Assembly (NCBI RefSeq): GCF_001482365.1 | Contig: NZ_CP013254.1 | Coordinates: 1,984,001-2,048,000 of the forward strand | Length of the DNA: 64,000 nucleotides | Direction of reading: 5' to 3' | Source of the DNA: Kocuria flava | GTDB lineage: Bacteria > Actinomycetota > Actinomycetes > Actinomycetales > Micrococcaceae | Shown here: piece by piece, positions 1-8,600 of the stretch | How the letters are laid out: every line of letters starts with the position of its first letter | Position numbering within the stretch: position 1 is the first letter of the stretch | The notes under the pieces: generated by a model | What the model saw: the letters and a program-made list of their open reading frames with translations, nothing else | What the model was told of the DNA's origin: nothing | Database searches by the model: none | Translations under genes and position numbers: made by a program

Positions 1-164
1 GCCCGCGCCCCGAGCTGGCGGCAGCCCACGGCCTGGTTGGCGCCCTTGCCCCCGAGCAGCTCCCGGCGCCGGCGCACCGGCGCGGCCCCGCCCTCCGGGG
101 GGACCCCGTCCACCTCCAGGACCAGGTCCCGCCCGACCTGCCCGACCACCACGATCCCGCCCAT
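1..164 (-). CDS. PfkB/ribokinase-family sugar kinase, N-terminal part
   Basis: Only the first 54 codons are inside the window; the gene runs off the left edge. The start reads MGGIVVVGQVGRDLV and the visible end reads GGKGANQAVGCRQLGAR. The GGKGANQAV stretch is the sugar-binding glycine-rich segment of ribokinase/PfkB kinases (PF00294), which phosphorylate a sugar or nucleoside with ATP in the cytoplasm. A GGAGG lies five bases before the ATG. Ribokinase is the most likely member because that segment is closest to ribokinase. The divergent neighbour is a purine deaminase, which would fit nucleoside and ribose salvage, but this is inference. The catalytic C-terminal part cannot be checked. Confidence 0.85.
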   Translation of the reverse strand, partial: MGGIVVVGQVGRDLVLEVDGVPPEGGAAPVRRRRELLGGKGANQAVGCRQLGAR

Positions 165-277
165 GCCGTCCTCCTGCTCCGTGCCGTCCCGTCGCTGCCC
201 GGGGCGCCGCCCGCTGCCGGGACGGCCCCCGGGGCGAGCCTAGGCGAGCCGCCCGCCGCACGCCGGGCGCCGGTGCG

Positions 278-283
278 TAGGAT
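278..283 (+). promoter_or_regulatory. -10 element TAGGAT before the purine deaminase gene
   Basis: TAGGAT fits the actinobacterial -10 pattern TANNNT and lies 50 bases before the GTG start of the deaminase. No clear -35 hexamer is visible upstream. Confidence 0.4.
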
Positions 284-332
284 GCGGGGAGCGCGCCCGC
301 CCGGGCGCGCCGGAGCGCAGGAGGAGAAGACG

Positions 333-1343
333 GTGGCGGACGCGCGGAAGGACCTGGACGCCCTGCCCAAGGCGGAGCTGCACCTGCACGTCGAGGGCAC
401 CCTGGAGCCGGAGCTCGCGTTCGAGCTGGCCGAGCGCAACGGGGTGGACCTCCCGTACGCCTCGGTCGAGGAGCTGAGACGGCAGTACGACTTCGAGGAC
501 CTCTCCTCCTTCCTGGAGCTCTACTACGCGACCACGGCCGTCCTGCGCGGGTCCGCCGACTTCGAGGCCCTCACGAGCGCCTACCTCGACCGCGCCGCCG
601 CGCAGGGGCTGCGCCACGTCGACCTGTTCTTCGACCCCCAGGCCCACACCGTCCGGGGCGTGCCGCTGACGGCGGTCGTGGAGGGCGTCCGCGCCGGCCT
701 GGACGCGGCCCGGGAGGAGCGGGGGATCACGAGCACCCTGATCATGTGCTTCCTGCGCGACCGGCCCGTGGCCGAGGCCCTCGAGCTGGTCGACGCCGCG
801 GTGGCGCAGCCGGGCCTGGTCGACGGCGTCGGCCTGGACTCCGCCGAGGTGGGCCACCCGCCGGGGCTGTTCGAGGAGGTCTTCGCCCGGGCCCGGGCCG
901 CGGGGCTGCACGTCGTCGCCCACGCCGGGGAGGAGGCCGGTCCCGAGTACGTCCGGGAGGCCCTCGACGTGCTGGGCGTCGAGCGGGTGGACCACGGCAT
1001 CCAGTGCCTGCGCGACCCCGCCCTCGTCGAGCGGCTCGTGCGGGAGCGGATGCCGCTGACCGTCTGCCCGTTCTCGAACGTGCGCCTGCGGGTGGTCGGC
1101 GAGCTCGCCGACCACCCGGTGCTGCGGATGCTCGAGGCGGGGCTCGTGGTCACCGTCAACTCCGACGACCCGGCGTACTTCGGCGGCTACGTGGGGGACA
1201 ACTTCCGGGGCCTGCGGGAGGCGCTGGGGCTGACCGACGCCCAGGCCGAGACCCTGGCCCGCCACGCCGTCGACGCCTCGTTCGCCGGTCCCGGCCGCCG
1301 CCGGGAGCTGCACGCCGAGATCAACGCGTGGGCCGCCGGCTGA
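333..1343 (+). CDS. Adenine/adenosine deaminase family protein, adenine deaminase type
   Basis: 336-residue metal-dependent purine deaminase of the adenosine deaminase fold (PF00962). The N-terminal HLH metal ligands (H17, H19) sit in LPKAELHLHVEGTLEPEL, followed by FFDPQAHT, SAEVGHPP, HAGEEAGPEY and the C-terminal NSDDPAYFGGYV. In classical adenosine deaminases the proton-relay region reads differently. The FFDPQ and EVGHPP signatures are those of the bacterial adenine (6-aminopurine) deaminase clade, so the likely reaction is adenine to hypoxanthine plus ammonia in purine salvage. Adenosine as substrate is not excluded. The GTG start was chosen for the GGAGGAGAAG five bases ahead and because homology begins just after it. 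It lies beside a divergent sugar kinase gene. Confidence 0.9.
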   Translation: MADARKDLDALPKAELHLHVEGTLEPELAFELAERNGVDLPYASVEELRRQYDFEDLSSFLELYYATTAVLRGSADFEALTSAYLDRAAAQGLRHVDLFFDPQAHTVRGVPLTAVVEGVRAGLDAAREERGITSTLIMCFLRDRPVAEALELVDAAVAQPGLVDGVGLDSAEVGHPPGLFEEVFARARAAGLHVVAHAGEEAGPEYVREALDVLGVERVDHGIQCLRDPALVERLVRERMPLTVCPFSNVRLRVVGELADHPVLRMLEAGLVVTVNSDDPAYFGGYVGDNFRGLREALGLTDAQAETLARHAVDASFAGPGRRRELHAEINAWAAG

Positions 1344-1381
1344 GCCCCGCGGCGCGCCCCGGACGCCGGGGCGCCGTGTGC

Positions 1382-1387
1382 CATAAT
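1382..1387 (+). promoter_or_regulatory. Possible -10 element CATAAT before gcvH
   Basis: CATAAT in an otherwise GC-only spacer, 36 bases before the gcvH start. It is close to the consensus TATAAT. No convincing -35 was seen. Confidence 0.35.
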
Positions 1388-1422
1388 CGAGCCGACCGCA
1401 CCCGACGGACCAGGAGTGACCC

Positions 1423-1809
1423 ATGAGCACCGTTCCCGCCGACCTGTCCTACACGGCCGAGCACGAGTGGATCGCCGCGCCCGACGCCGAGGGCGCGGTG
1501 CGGATCGGCATCACCGACCACGCGCAGAGCGAGCTGGGCGACGTCGTCTTCGTCCAGCTGCCCGAGGTCGGCGAGGCCGTCGAGGCGGGTGCGGCCGTCG
1601 GGGAGATCGAGTCCACGAAGTCGGTCAGCGACATCTTCGCCCCCGTCGCCGGCGAGGTCGTGGCCGTCAACGAGCGGCTGCAGGACGAGCCCGGCGTCGT
1701 CAACTCCTCGCCCTACGGGGACGGCTGGCTCTTCGCGGTCCGCCCCTCCGCCGAGGACCACCGGGCCGGGCTGCTGGACGCCGAGGGCTACACCGCCCAG
1801 ATCGGCTGA
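1423..1809 (+). CDS. gcvH: Glycine cleavage system H protein
   Basis: 128-residue lipoyl carrier of the glycine cleavage complex. It shuttles the aminomethyl group between the P, T and L proteins in the cytoplasm. The lipoyl domain is complete: EHEW at residues 13-16, ITDHAQSELGDVVFVQLPEVG, and the lipoylated lysine K66 in GEIESTKSVSD. Length matches the family (about 125-130). A GGAG lies a few bases before ATG. No gcvP or gcvT is nearby. As in mycobacteria the gene heads the garA-ftsR-DUF151-merR cluster. The lipoate attachment enzymes LipB and LipA are at the far end of this window. Confidence 0.97.
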   Translation: MSTVPADLSYTAEHEWIAAPDAEGAVRIGITDHAQSELGDVVFVQLPEVGEAVEAGAAVGEIESTKSVSDIFAPVAGEVVAVNERLQDEPGVVNSSPYGDGWLFAVRPSAEDHRAGLLDAEGYTAQIG

Positions 1810-1862
1810 CCCGGCCCTCCCCGGCAGCGGCCCCCGCGCCGCGCCCCGTCGCACCCACCCGG

Positions 1863-1868
1863 TACACT
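1863..1868 (+). promoter_or_regulatory. Possible -10 element TACACT before garA/odhI
   Basis: TACACT (TANNNT) lies in the 170-base spacer after gcvH. It would give a leader of about 105 bases ahead of the FHA gene. No clear -35 is seen, so this is a pattern match only. Confidence 0.35.
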
Positions 1869-1979
1869 GAGCACCATCCGGGCGGCTCCGGCCGCCGCCC
1901 GGGACACCGCCGGGAAGGCGGTTGTGCGGCCGGGGTCCGGCACGGACCAGTCGTCCACCACCACGAGTCGAGGGAACAG

Positions 1980-2435
1980 ATGTCCACACAGCGCCACGGC
2001 CCGAAGGTCCCCCAGGGGGAGCCGGACACCACGTCGATCCAGATCGTGGGCGAGGTCCTCTCCCGCGCGGCCTCGCACAAGCTCTCCCCGGAGGAGAACG
2101 CCGCCGTCGCGGCGCTGCCCCCGCGCTCCGCGCTGCTCGTGGCCCACGACGGCGCCGGCGCCGGCTCGCGCTTCCTGCTGGACCGGGACGAGGTCCCCGC
2201 CGGGCGGCACCCGTCCTCGGAGATCTTCCTCGACGACGTCACCGTCTCGCGACGCCACGCCCGCTTCGTGCGCCGCGGTGAGACCTTCGAGCTCTTCGAC
2301 GCCGGCTCCCTCAACGGCACCTACGTCAACGGCGACCGCGTCGACCACGTCGTGCTCGACAACGGCGACGAGGTGCAGATCGGGAAGTTCCGGTTCACGT
2401 TCTACCGTTCCCTGCGTCAGCAGCCGGAGCAGTAG
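1980..2435 (+). CDS. garA: FHA-domain regulator of the GarA/OdhI type
   Basis: 151 residues. The N-terminal tail carries DTTSIQIVGEV with T17 and T18, matching the ETTS site that Ser/Thr kinases phosphorylate in mycobacterial GarA and corynebacterial OdhI. The C-terminal half is an FHA domain: GRHPSSEIFLDDVTVSRRH, then LFDAGSLNGTYVNG. In the known family the unphosphorylated protein inhibits 2-oxoglutarate dehydrogenase and glutamate dehydrogenase and so steers 2-oxoglutarate to glutamate; phosphorylation makes the FHA domain bind its own tail. Here that would tie the PASTA kinase to nitrogen and carbon balance, an inference. The start ATG follows GAGGGAACAG. It is nine bases upstream of ftsR. 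Confidence 0.93.
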   Translation: MSTQRHGPKVPQGEPDTTSIQIVGEVLSRAASHKLSPEENAAVAALPPRSALLVAHDGAGAGSRFLLDRDEVPAGRHPSSEIFLDDVTVSRRHARFVRRGETFELFDAGSLNGTYVNGDRVDHVVLDNGDEVQIGKFRFTFYRSLRQQPEQ

Positions 2436-2444
2436 AAGGGAGTC

Positions 2445-3215
2445 ATGACCGACCACGCGCACGCCGCCTCCGCCCGGGACGAACCGGCGCCGGTTCCCCG
2501 GGTGGGCATCAGCGCCGTGCTCAAGGAGCTCGGGGAGGACCACCCCGGCATCACGGCCTCGAAGCTGCGCTTCCTCGAGGACCAGGGCCTCGTGCACCCC
2601 GCCCGCACGGCCTCGGGCTACCGCAAGTTCTCCCGCGCGGACATCGCCCGGATCCGGCGGGTCCTGGAGCTGCAGCGCGACCGCTATCTGCCGCTGAGGG
2701 TCATCCGCGACCGCCTCGACGCCGAGGAGCGCGAACCCGTCCCCGGGGCCGCGGACCACGACGACGAGCGCCGCCCCGCCCCGGGGGAGGCCGCCGCGCC
2801 CGTCACGGCACCGCTGCCGGTCGTGCCCCCGGCGCGCGCCTACTCGCTGCGGGAACTGGCCGCCCGGACAGGGGCCGGGGTCCCGCTCGTGCGCGAGCTC
2901 GTGAGCTACGGCCTGATCCGCGAGCAGGGCGGGGCCTTCGACGACCACGCCCTCGAGATCACCCGTGCAGCGCTGGCCCTGACCGCCCACGGGCTCGAGC
3001 CGCGCCACCTGCGCCCCTTCAAGGCCGCCGCGGACCGCGAGCTCGGCCTCGTCGAGCAGGCCGTGGCCCCGCTGGCCTCCCGGCGCGACCCCGCCTCCCG
3101 GGCCCGGGCCGCGGAGCGGGCCCAGGAGATCTCCGGGCTGTGCCTGACGATCCACACCTCGCTGGTCCGCTCCGAGATCGCGGCGCTGCAGGAGCGCGCG
3201 GGACTGGAGGGCTGA
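2445..3215 (+). CDS. ftsR: MerR-family transcriptional regulator, FtsR type
   Basis: 256 residues. The N-terminal winged-helix domain of the MerR family begins at GISAVLKELGEDHPGITASKLRFLEDQGLVHP, with the RKFSRADIARIRRVLELQRDRYLPL segment following. A proline- and acid-rich linker (about residues 90-125) leads to a second helical region with SLRELAARTGAGVPLVRELVSYGLI. Position between garA and the DUF151 gene matches Rv1828 and corynebacterial FtsR, known as an activator of ftsZ transcription. If that holds here it links this end of the window to ftsZ at 39.5 kb. A GAAGGGAG lies before the ATG. The gene ends one base before the next start codon. Confidence 0.9.
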   Translation: MTDHAHAASARDEPAPVPRVGISAVLKELGEDHPGITASKLRFLEDQGLVHPARTASGYRKFSRADIARIRRVLELQRDRYLPLRVIRDRLDAEEREPVPGAADHDDERRPAPGEAAAPVTAPLPVVPPARAYSLRELAARTGAGVPLVRELVSYGLIREQGGAFDDHALEITRAALALTAHGLEPRHLRPFKAAADRELGLVEQAVAPLASRRDPASRARAAERAQEISGLCLTIHTSLVRSEIAALQERAGLEG

Positions 3216-3216
3216 G

Positions 3217-3741
3217 ATGGCCGTGCACCAGGTCCTCATGGAGATCGCCGGCGTGCGCATGGACGTCCCCTCGGCGCAGCCGGTGGTCGTGCTGCGCGAG
3301 GTCGAGGGCGGGCGCCACCTGCCGATCTGGATCGGCACCAACGAGGCGACGTCGATCGTCTTCGCCGTCCAGGGCATCGACCCGCCCCGCCCGCTCACCC
3401 ACGACCTCGTGCTGTCGGTGGCCACCGCGTTCGGGCGCACGCTGACCCGGGTGCGCATCCACACGGTCGACGAAGGCGTCTTCCACGCGGCCCTGGAGTT
3501 CTCCGACGGCACGGTCGTGGACTCCCGGGCCTCGGACGCCATCGCCCTGGCCGCCCGCACCGACTGCCCGATCCTGTGCACCGAGACCGTCCTGGACGAG
3601 GCGGGGCTCGTGATGAGCGCCGACGGCGAGCTGCGCGAGCCCGAGCACCGCGACGGTGGGGGCGGGGAGCAGGTCCCCCCGGAGACCCAGGTCCAGCAGT
3701 TCCGCGACTTCCTGGACAACGTCGACCCCGAGGACTTCTGA
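3217..3741 (+). CDS. DUF151 bifunctional nuclease-family protein
   Basis: 174 residues of the DUF151/BFN family (PF02577). Typical segments are ReVEGGRHLPIWIGTNEAT near residues 29-47, PPRPLTHDL, and FSDGTVVDSRASDAIALAART. Plant and archaeal members have been reported to cut DNA and RNA, but the role in actinobacteria is not settled. It follows ftsR with a one-base gap and is the positional match of Rv1829, so it is cotranscribed and probably translationally coupled. The C-terminal 35 residues are acidic and likely flexible. An imperfect hairpin follows the stop codon. Confidence 0.9.
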   Translation: MAVHQVLMEIAGVRMDVPSAQPVVVLREVEGGRHLPIWIGTNEATSIVFAVQGIDPPRPLTHDLVLSVATAFGRTLTRVRIHTVDEGVFHAALEFSDGTVVDSRASDAIALAARTDCPILCTETVLDEAGLVMSADGELREPEHRDGGGGEQVPPETQVQQFRDFLDNVDPEDF

Positions 3742-3745
3742 GCCC

Positions 3746-3783
3746 GACCGGGCGGCGGCCGCCGACACGGCCGCCGGCCGGTC
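3746..3783. terminator. Imperfect GC hairpin after the DUF151 gene
   Basis: A 16-base stem with one mismatch closes a six-base loop, five bases after the stop codon. There is no T tract. It probably separates the garA operon from the merR gene. Confidence 0.5.
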
Positions 3784-3792
3784 CCGCCGTCT

Positions 3793-3821
3793 TTGACCCG
3801 GCCGCGGGGGAGGTCTAACGT
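3793..3821 (+). promoter_or_regulatory. SigA-type promoter of the second merR gene
   Basis: TTGACC (3793-3798), a 17-base spacer and TAACGT (3816-3821) make one of the best promoters in the window. Transcription would start near 3829, about 88 bases before the GTG start. Confidence 0.65.
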
Positions 3822-3916
3822 CGACCGTAGTGCGCGCACCCCCGCCGGGATCCGGGGACCGCGCGCGGACACCGGACCGGCGCCGCCGGGGCCGGTCCCA
3901 CGACCGAGGAGGCCGC

Positions 3917-4513
3917 GTGAGCAACGGCGAGAACCCCGGCGGCACGCCCGCCCCGGGTGCCCCGCTCGCGCAGGGCACCCAGGGCGTGCTCTTCGACGAC
4001 GCCGCCGTCCGCGACGAGTCCATCGGCTACCGCGGGCCCACCGCGTGCAAGGCCGCGGGGATCTCCTACCGCCAGCTCGACTACTGGGCCCGCACCGGCC
4101 TGGTCGAGCCCACCGTGCGCGGGGCGTCGGGGTCGGGCACGCACCGGCTCTACAGCTTCCGCGACATCCTCGTGCTCAAGATCGTCAAGCGCCTGCTGGA
4201 CACCGGGGTGTCCCTGCAGCAGATCCGCACCGCCGTCGGCGCCCTGCGGGCCCGCGGGATCGAGGACCTCGCGCAGCTGACCATGATGAGCGACGGCGCC
4301 AGCGTCTACGCCTGCACGTCGCCCCACGAGGTGATCGACCTCGTCCAGGGCGGCCAGGGCGTGTTCGGCATCGCCGTCGGGCGCGTGTGGCGGGAGGTCG
4401 AGGGCACCCTGGCCGCACTGCCCGGCGAGCACGCCGACCGCGCCGCGGGACAGTCCACCGCCCCGCCGGACGAGCTCTCCGCGCGGCGGGCCCGCCGGCA
4501 GGGCGCGGGCTGA
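3917..4513 (+). CDS. MerR-family transcriptional regulator (Rv1830-like)
   Basis: 198 residues. The MerR helix-turn-helix and wing are at about residues 35-105: GYRGPTACKAAGISYRQLDYW, then TGLVEP, HRLYSFRDILVLKIVKRLLDTGVSLQQIRTAV. The C-terminal part carries no obvious ligand-binding motif. Position after the DUF151 gene matches Rv1830, a MerR protein tied to growth control in mycobacteria. The GTG start was chosen for the GAGGAGG six bases upstream and because residues before it look like a shadow. It has its own promoter and an 88-base leader. The gene converges with parA with only 16 bases between stops. Confidence 0.9.
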   Translation: MSNGENPGGTPAPGAPLAQGTQGVLFDDAAVRDESIGYRGPTACKAAGISYRQLDYWARTGLVEPTVRGASGSGTHRLYSFRDILVLKIVKRLLDTGVSLQQIRTAVGALRARGIEDLAQLTMMSDGASVYACTSPHEVIDLVQGGQGVFGIAVGRVWREVEGTLAALPGEHADRAAGQSTAPPDELSARRARRQGAG

Positions 4514-4529
4514 GCCCCGCGGTCCCGGT

Positions 4530-5318
4530 TCAGGCGGAGCGCCCCAGCAGTCCCCGCAGCAGCGCCGTGTAGCGGCCCGCCAGGTCCCGGGCCTCCCCGC
4601 CCGGCCAGCGGTGGATCGGCCAGGCGGCGCCCTGCGCCTGCTGCCACACCGGCAGGTCCGGGAGCACCGGGTCCACCAGCAGCGGGCCGAACAGCTCCGC
4701 CAGCTCGTCCAGGCGGTGCCGGTGCTCCGCGGAGGAGTGGCGCACCTTGTTGACGACCACCCCCGCCGCCGGCACCGCCCACGTGCGGCTCTGCTCGAAC
4801 TGGGCGATCGCCGTCATCGTGCGCTTGGTGCCCGCCACGGAGAACAGGGACGGCTCGGCGACCGAGAGCACCTTGTCGCTGGCCGCCCAGGCCGTGCGCG
4901 TGAGGGCGCTGAGCGTGGGCGGGCAGTCGACGAGCACGAGCTCGTAGCCGGCCGTGCCCGCGAGGGCCCGCTCGAGCCGGCCGAGGTCCTTGTCCCGGTA
5001 GTCGGAGCGGTCGAAGCGCGAGGAGCGGGCCGAGCCGGGGGCGACGTCGAGGGCCTTGCTGTCGCGGCCCTCCTGGACGGCCCACGACGAGGCCATGAGC
5101 ACCTTCTCGAGGGCGCCGCGGCGCGGGCGCGCGAGGACCTCGCCGACGTCGTGCCCGTGCCGGGCGCGCACGCCCAGACCCGTGGTCGCGTCGGCGTGCG
5201 GGTCGAGGTCGACCACGAGGGTCGGCACGCCCTCCTGCAGCGCCGCCGAGGCGAGGCCCAGGGTCACCGAGGACTTGCCGACCCCGCCCTTGAGGCTGCT
5301 GACGCTGACGATCTGCAC
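4530..5318 (-). CDS. Orphan ParA/MinD-family ATPase
   Basis: 262 residues. The deviant Walker A motif KGGVGKSSVTLGLA is at residues 10-23, then VVDLDPHADATTGLG, and the switch region DYELVLVDCPPTLSALTRTA. This family forms ATP-dependent dimers on DNA or membrane and positions cargo such as chromosomes, plasmids or protein clusters. No parB and no parS site are nearby, so a role in chromosome segregation is not supported. It could place some other cargo. The start is GTG with AAGGA about ten bases upstream. The gene stands alone, convergent with merR and divergent from pyruvate carboxylase. Confidence 0.9.
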   Translation of the reverse strand: MQIVSVSSLKGGVGKSSVTLGLASAALQEGVPTLVVDLDPHADATTGLGVRARHGHDVGEVLARPRRGALEKVLMASSWAVQEGRDSKALDVAPGSARSSRFDRSDYRDKDLGRLERALAGTAGYELVLVDCPPTLSALTRTAWAASDKVLSVAEPSLFSVAGTKRTMTAIAQFEQSRTWAVPAAGVVVNKVRHSSAEHRHRLDELAELFGPLLVDPVLPDLPVWQQAQGAAWPIHRWPGGEARDLAGRYTALLRGLLGRSA

Positions 5319-5393
5319 CGGGGGACATCCTTCGGTCGGGGGGCTCGGACGGGGCGGCGGGGACCGCCCGGTCGCCCGCGGCGGTCCCGGACC

Positions 5394-5399
5394 ATCCTA
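5394..5399 (-). promoter_or_regulatory. -10 element TAGGAT before the parA-like gene
   Basis: On the minus strand TAGGAT lies about 75 bases before the GTG start. No -35 is evident. Confidence 0.4.
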
Positions 5400-5466
5400 G
5401 CCGGGAGCCCTCCCCGGACCCGCGGCGCGGCACGGCCGGCCCGGCCTGCGCCCCGGCCAGACCGGC

Positions 5467-5488
5467 GCGTGTGACAGCCGACACACGC
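5467..5488. promoter_or_regulatory. Seven-base inverted repeat between parA and pyc
   Basis: Arms GCGTGTG and CACACGC flank the eight-base centre ACAGCCGA. The spacing of a two-turn DNA site and the position in the 297-base divergent spacer fit an operator for a dimeric regulator of pyc or parA. The rest of the spacer shows a second weaker pair (CGTGG and CCACG, 5503-5523) and no clear gene. The regulator is unknown. Confidence 0.35.
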
Positions 5489-5615
5489 CGTCCCGTCCCC
5501 GGCGTGGTTGACTGTGTGCCACGGACCCCGGCCGGCCACCCCGGCCGCGGTCCTCGCTCTGCACGAAATCCAGCGAACAAGCGCCTGCGACGCGGCGGGC
5601 GCGGGACGGGTGTCA

Positions 5616-8600
5616 ATGTTCTCCAAGATCCTGGTCGCCAACCGCGGCGAGATCGCCATCCGGGCCTTCCGGGCCGCCTACGAGCTCGGTGCCAAGACCG
5701 TGGCCGTCTACGCCCACGAGGACCGCAACTCGATCCACCGGCAGAAGGCCGATGAGGCCTACCGCATCGGCGAGGAGGGCCACCCCGTCCGGGCCTACCT
5801 CGACGTGGACGAGATCGTGCGCGTGGCGAAGGAGTCGGGGGCCGATGCGATCTACCCGGGTTACGGGTTCCTCTCCGAGAACCCGGACCTGGCCCGGGCG
5901 GCCGAGGCCGCCGGGATCACCTTCGTGGGCCCGCGGGCCGAGATCCTGGAGCTGGCCGGGAACAAGGTCGAGGCCCTGCGGGCCGCGAAGCGGGCCGGGA
6001 TCCCCACCCTGGAGTCCTCGGAGCCGTCCGCCGATCCCGACGCGCTGCTGGCCGAGGCCGAGCGGATCGGCTTCCCGATCTTCGTCAAGGCGGTCGCCGG
6101 CGGCGGGGGCCGCGGCATGCGCCGGGTGGAGACCCCGCAGGAGCTGCCCGAGGCGCTGGCCGCCGCGATGCGCGAGGCCGACACGGCGTTCGGGGACCCC
6201 ACGGTCTTCCTCGAGCAGGCCGTGCTGCGCCCGCGCCACATCGAGGTGCAGATCCTCGCCGACGACGAGGGCGGGATCGTCCACCTCTTCGAGCGCGACT
6301 GCTCCCTGCAGCGCCGCCACCAGAAGGTCGTGGAGATCGCCCCGGCCCCGAACCTCGACGAGGGCATCCGGCAGGCCCTCCACACCGATGCCGTGCGGTT
6401 CGCGAAGGAGCTGGGCTACGTCAACGCCGGAACCGTGGAGTTCCTCGTGGACACCGCCGGCGAGCGGGCCGGCCAGCACGTGTTCATCGAGATGAACCCG
6501 CGGATCCAGGTCGAGCACACGGTCACGGAGGAGGTCACCGACGTCGATCTCGTCCAGTCCCAGCTGCGCATCGCCGCGGGGGAGAGCCTGGCCGACCTCG
6601 GGATCGCCCAGGACCGGCTCGCGGTGCGCGGCACGGCCGTGCAGTGCCGGATCACCACGGAGGACCCGGCCAACGGGTTCCGCCCCGACGTCGGGAAGAT
6701 CTCCGCCTATCGCTCCGCCGGCGGCGCCGGGGTGCGCCTGGACGGCGGGACGATCTACGCGGGTGCCGAGATCTCCCCGCACTTCGACTCGATGCTCGTG
6801 AAGCTCACCTGCCGCGGGCGCGACTACGCCACGGCCGTGCACCGCGCCCAGCGGGCTCTCGCGGAGTTCCGGATCCGCGGGGTGGCCACCAACATCCAGT
6901 TCCTGCAGGCGGTGCTCGGGGACCCCGAGTTCCTCGCCGGGGACGTCGCCACCGACTTCATCGAGAAGCGCCCCGAGCTGCTGCGGGCGCGGGTCTCCGC
7001 GGACCGGGCCACCAAGGCGCTGACCTGGCTCGCGGAGGTGACGGTCAACAAGCCCAACGGTGAGCGCGTGGAGGGCATCGACCCGCGCACCAAGCTGCCC
7101 GCCCACCCGGGGGACAAGAGCGAGGAGCCGGACCGTTCGCCCTTCGACGGGCCCTCGGCGCACACCCCGCCGGACGGGTGGCGGCAGCGGCTCCAGGAGC
7201 TGGGCCCGGAGGGCTTCGCGAAGGCCCTGCGGGCCCAGCAGGCCGTGGCCGTGACCTCCACGACCTTCCGCGACGCCCACCAGTCGCTGCTGGCCACCCG
7301 GGTGCGCACCCGCGACCTGCTCGCCGCCGCCCCGGCCTACGCCCACACCCTCCCGCAGCTGCTCTCGGTCGAGGCCTGGGGCGGGGCGACCTACGACGTC
7401 GCCCTGCGCTTCCTGGGCGAGGACCCGTGGGAGCGGCTGCGGCTGCTGCGCGAGGCGATGCCGAACATCCCGATCCAGATGCTGCTGCGCGGGCGCAACA
7501 CGGTCGGCTACACCCCGTACCCCACCGAGGTCACCGACGCGTTCGTGGCCGAGGCCGCGGCCACCGGCGTGGACATCTTCCGCATCTTCGACGCGCTCAA
7601 CGACGTCTCCCAGATGGCCCCGGCGATCGAGGCGGTGCGCCGGACCGGGACCGCGGTCGCCGAGGTCGCCCTGTGCTACACCGGGGACCTCAACGATCCG
7701 GACGAGCAGCTCTACACCCTGGACTACTACCTCGACCTCGCCGACCGGTGCGTCGAGGCCGGGGCGCACGTGCTGGCGATCAAGGACATGGCCGGGCTGC
7801 TGCGCCCGGCCGCGGCCGCGAAGCTGGTGAGCGCGCTGCGGGAGCGCTTCGACCTGCCCGTGCACCTGCACACCCACGACACCGCCGGCGGGCAGCTGGC
7901 CACCCTCATGGCCGCGATCGACGCCGGGGTCGACGCCGTGGACGTCGCCGACGCCTCGATGGCCGGCACCACCTCGCAGGTCCCGGCCTCCGCCCTGGTC
8001 GCGGCGCTCGAGCACACCGAGCGGGACACCGGCATCCCGCTGGAGGCGATCTCCGCGATGGAGCCCTACTGGGAGGTCATCCGCCGGATGTACGCCCCGT
8101 TCGAGTCCGGGCTCACCGCCCCGACCGGGCGCGTCTACCGGCACGAGATCCCCGGCGGGCAGCTGTCCAACCTCCGCCAGCAGGCCATCGCGCTGGGCCT
8201 GGGGGAGCGCTTCGAGGCGATCGAGGACATGTACACCGCCGCCAACGCGATCCTCGGCCGGCTGGTGAAGGTCACCCCCTCCTCCAAGGTCGTGGGCGAC
8301 CTCGCCCTGCAGCTGGTGGGGATGGGCGTGGACCCGGCCGAGTTCGAGGCGAACCCCCAGAAGTTCGACATCCCGGACTCCGTGATCGGCTTCCTCGCCG
8401 GGGAGCTGGGGACCCCTCCCGGGGGCTGGCCCGAGCCGTTCCGCGCCAAGGCTCTGGAGGGCCGCACCGTGAAGGTCGGGGTGACCGAGCTGAGCGAGGA
8501 CGAGCAGCAGGGTCTGGCCGGGGACTCCGCGACCCGGCGGGCCACGCTCAACCGGCTGCTGTTCCCCGGCCCGACCCGCGAGTACGAGGCCGGCCGCGAG

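Noticed and set aside
5319..5615. parS site for the ParA-like protein
   Set aside because: No sequence close to the TGTTTCACGTGAAACA-type palindrome is present in this spacer or its flanks.
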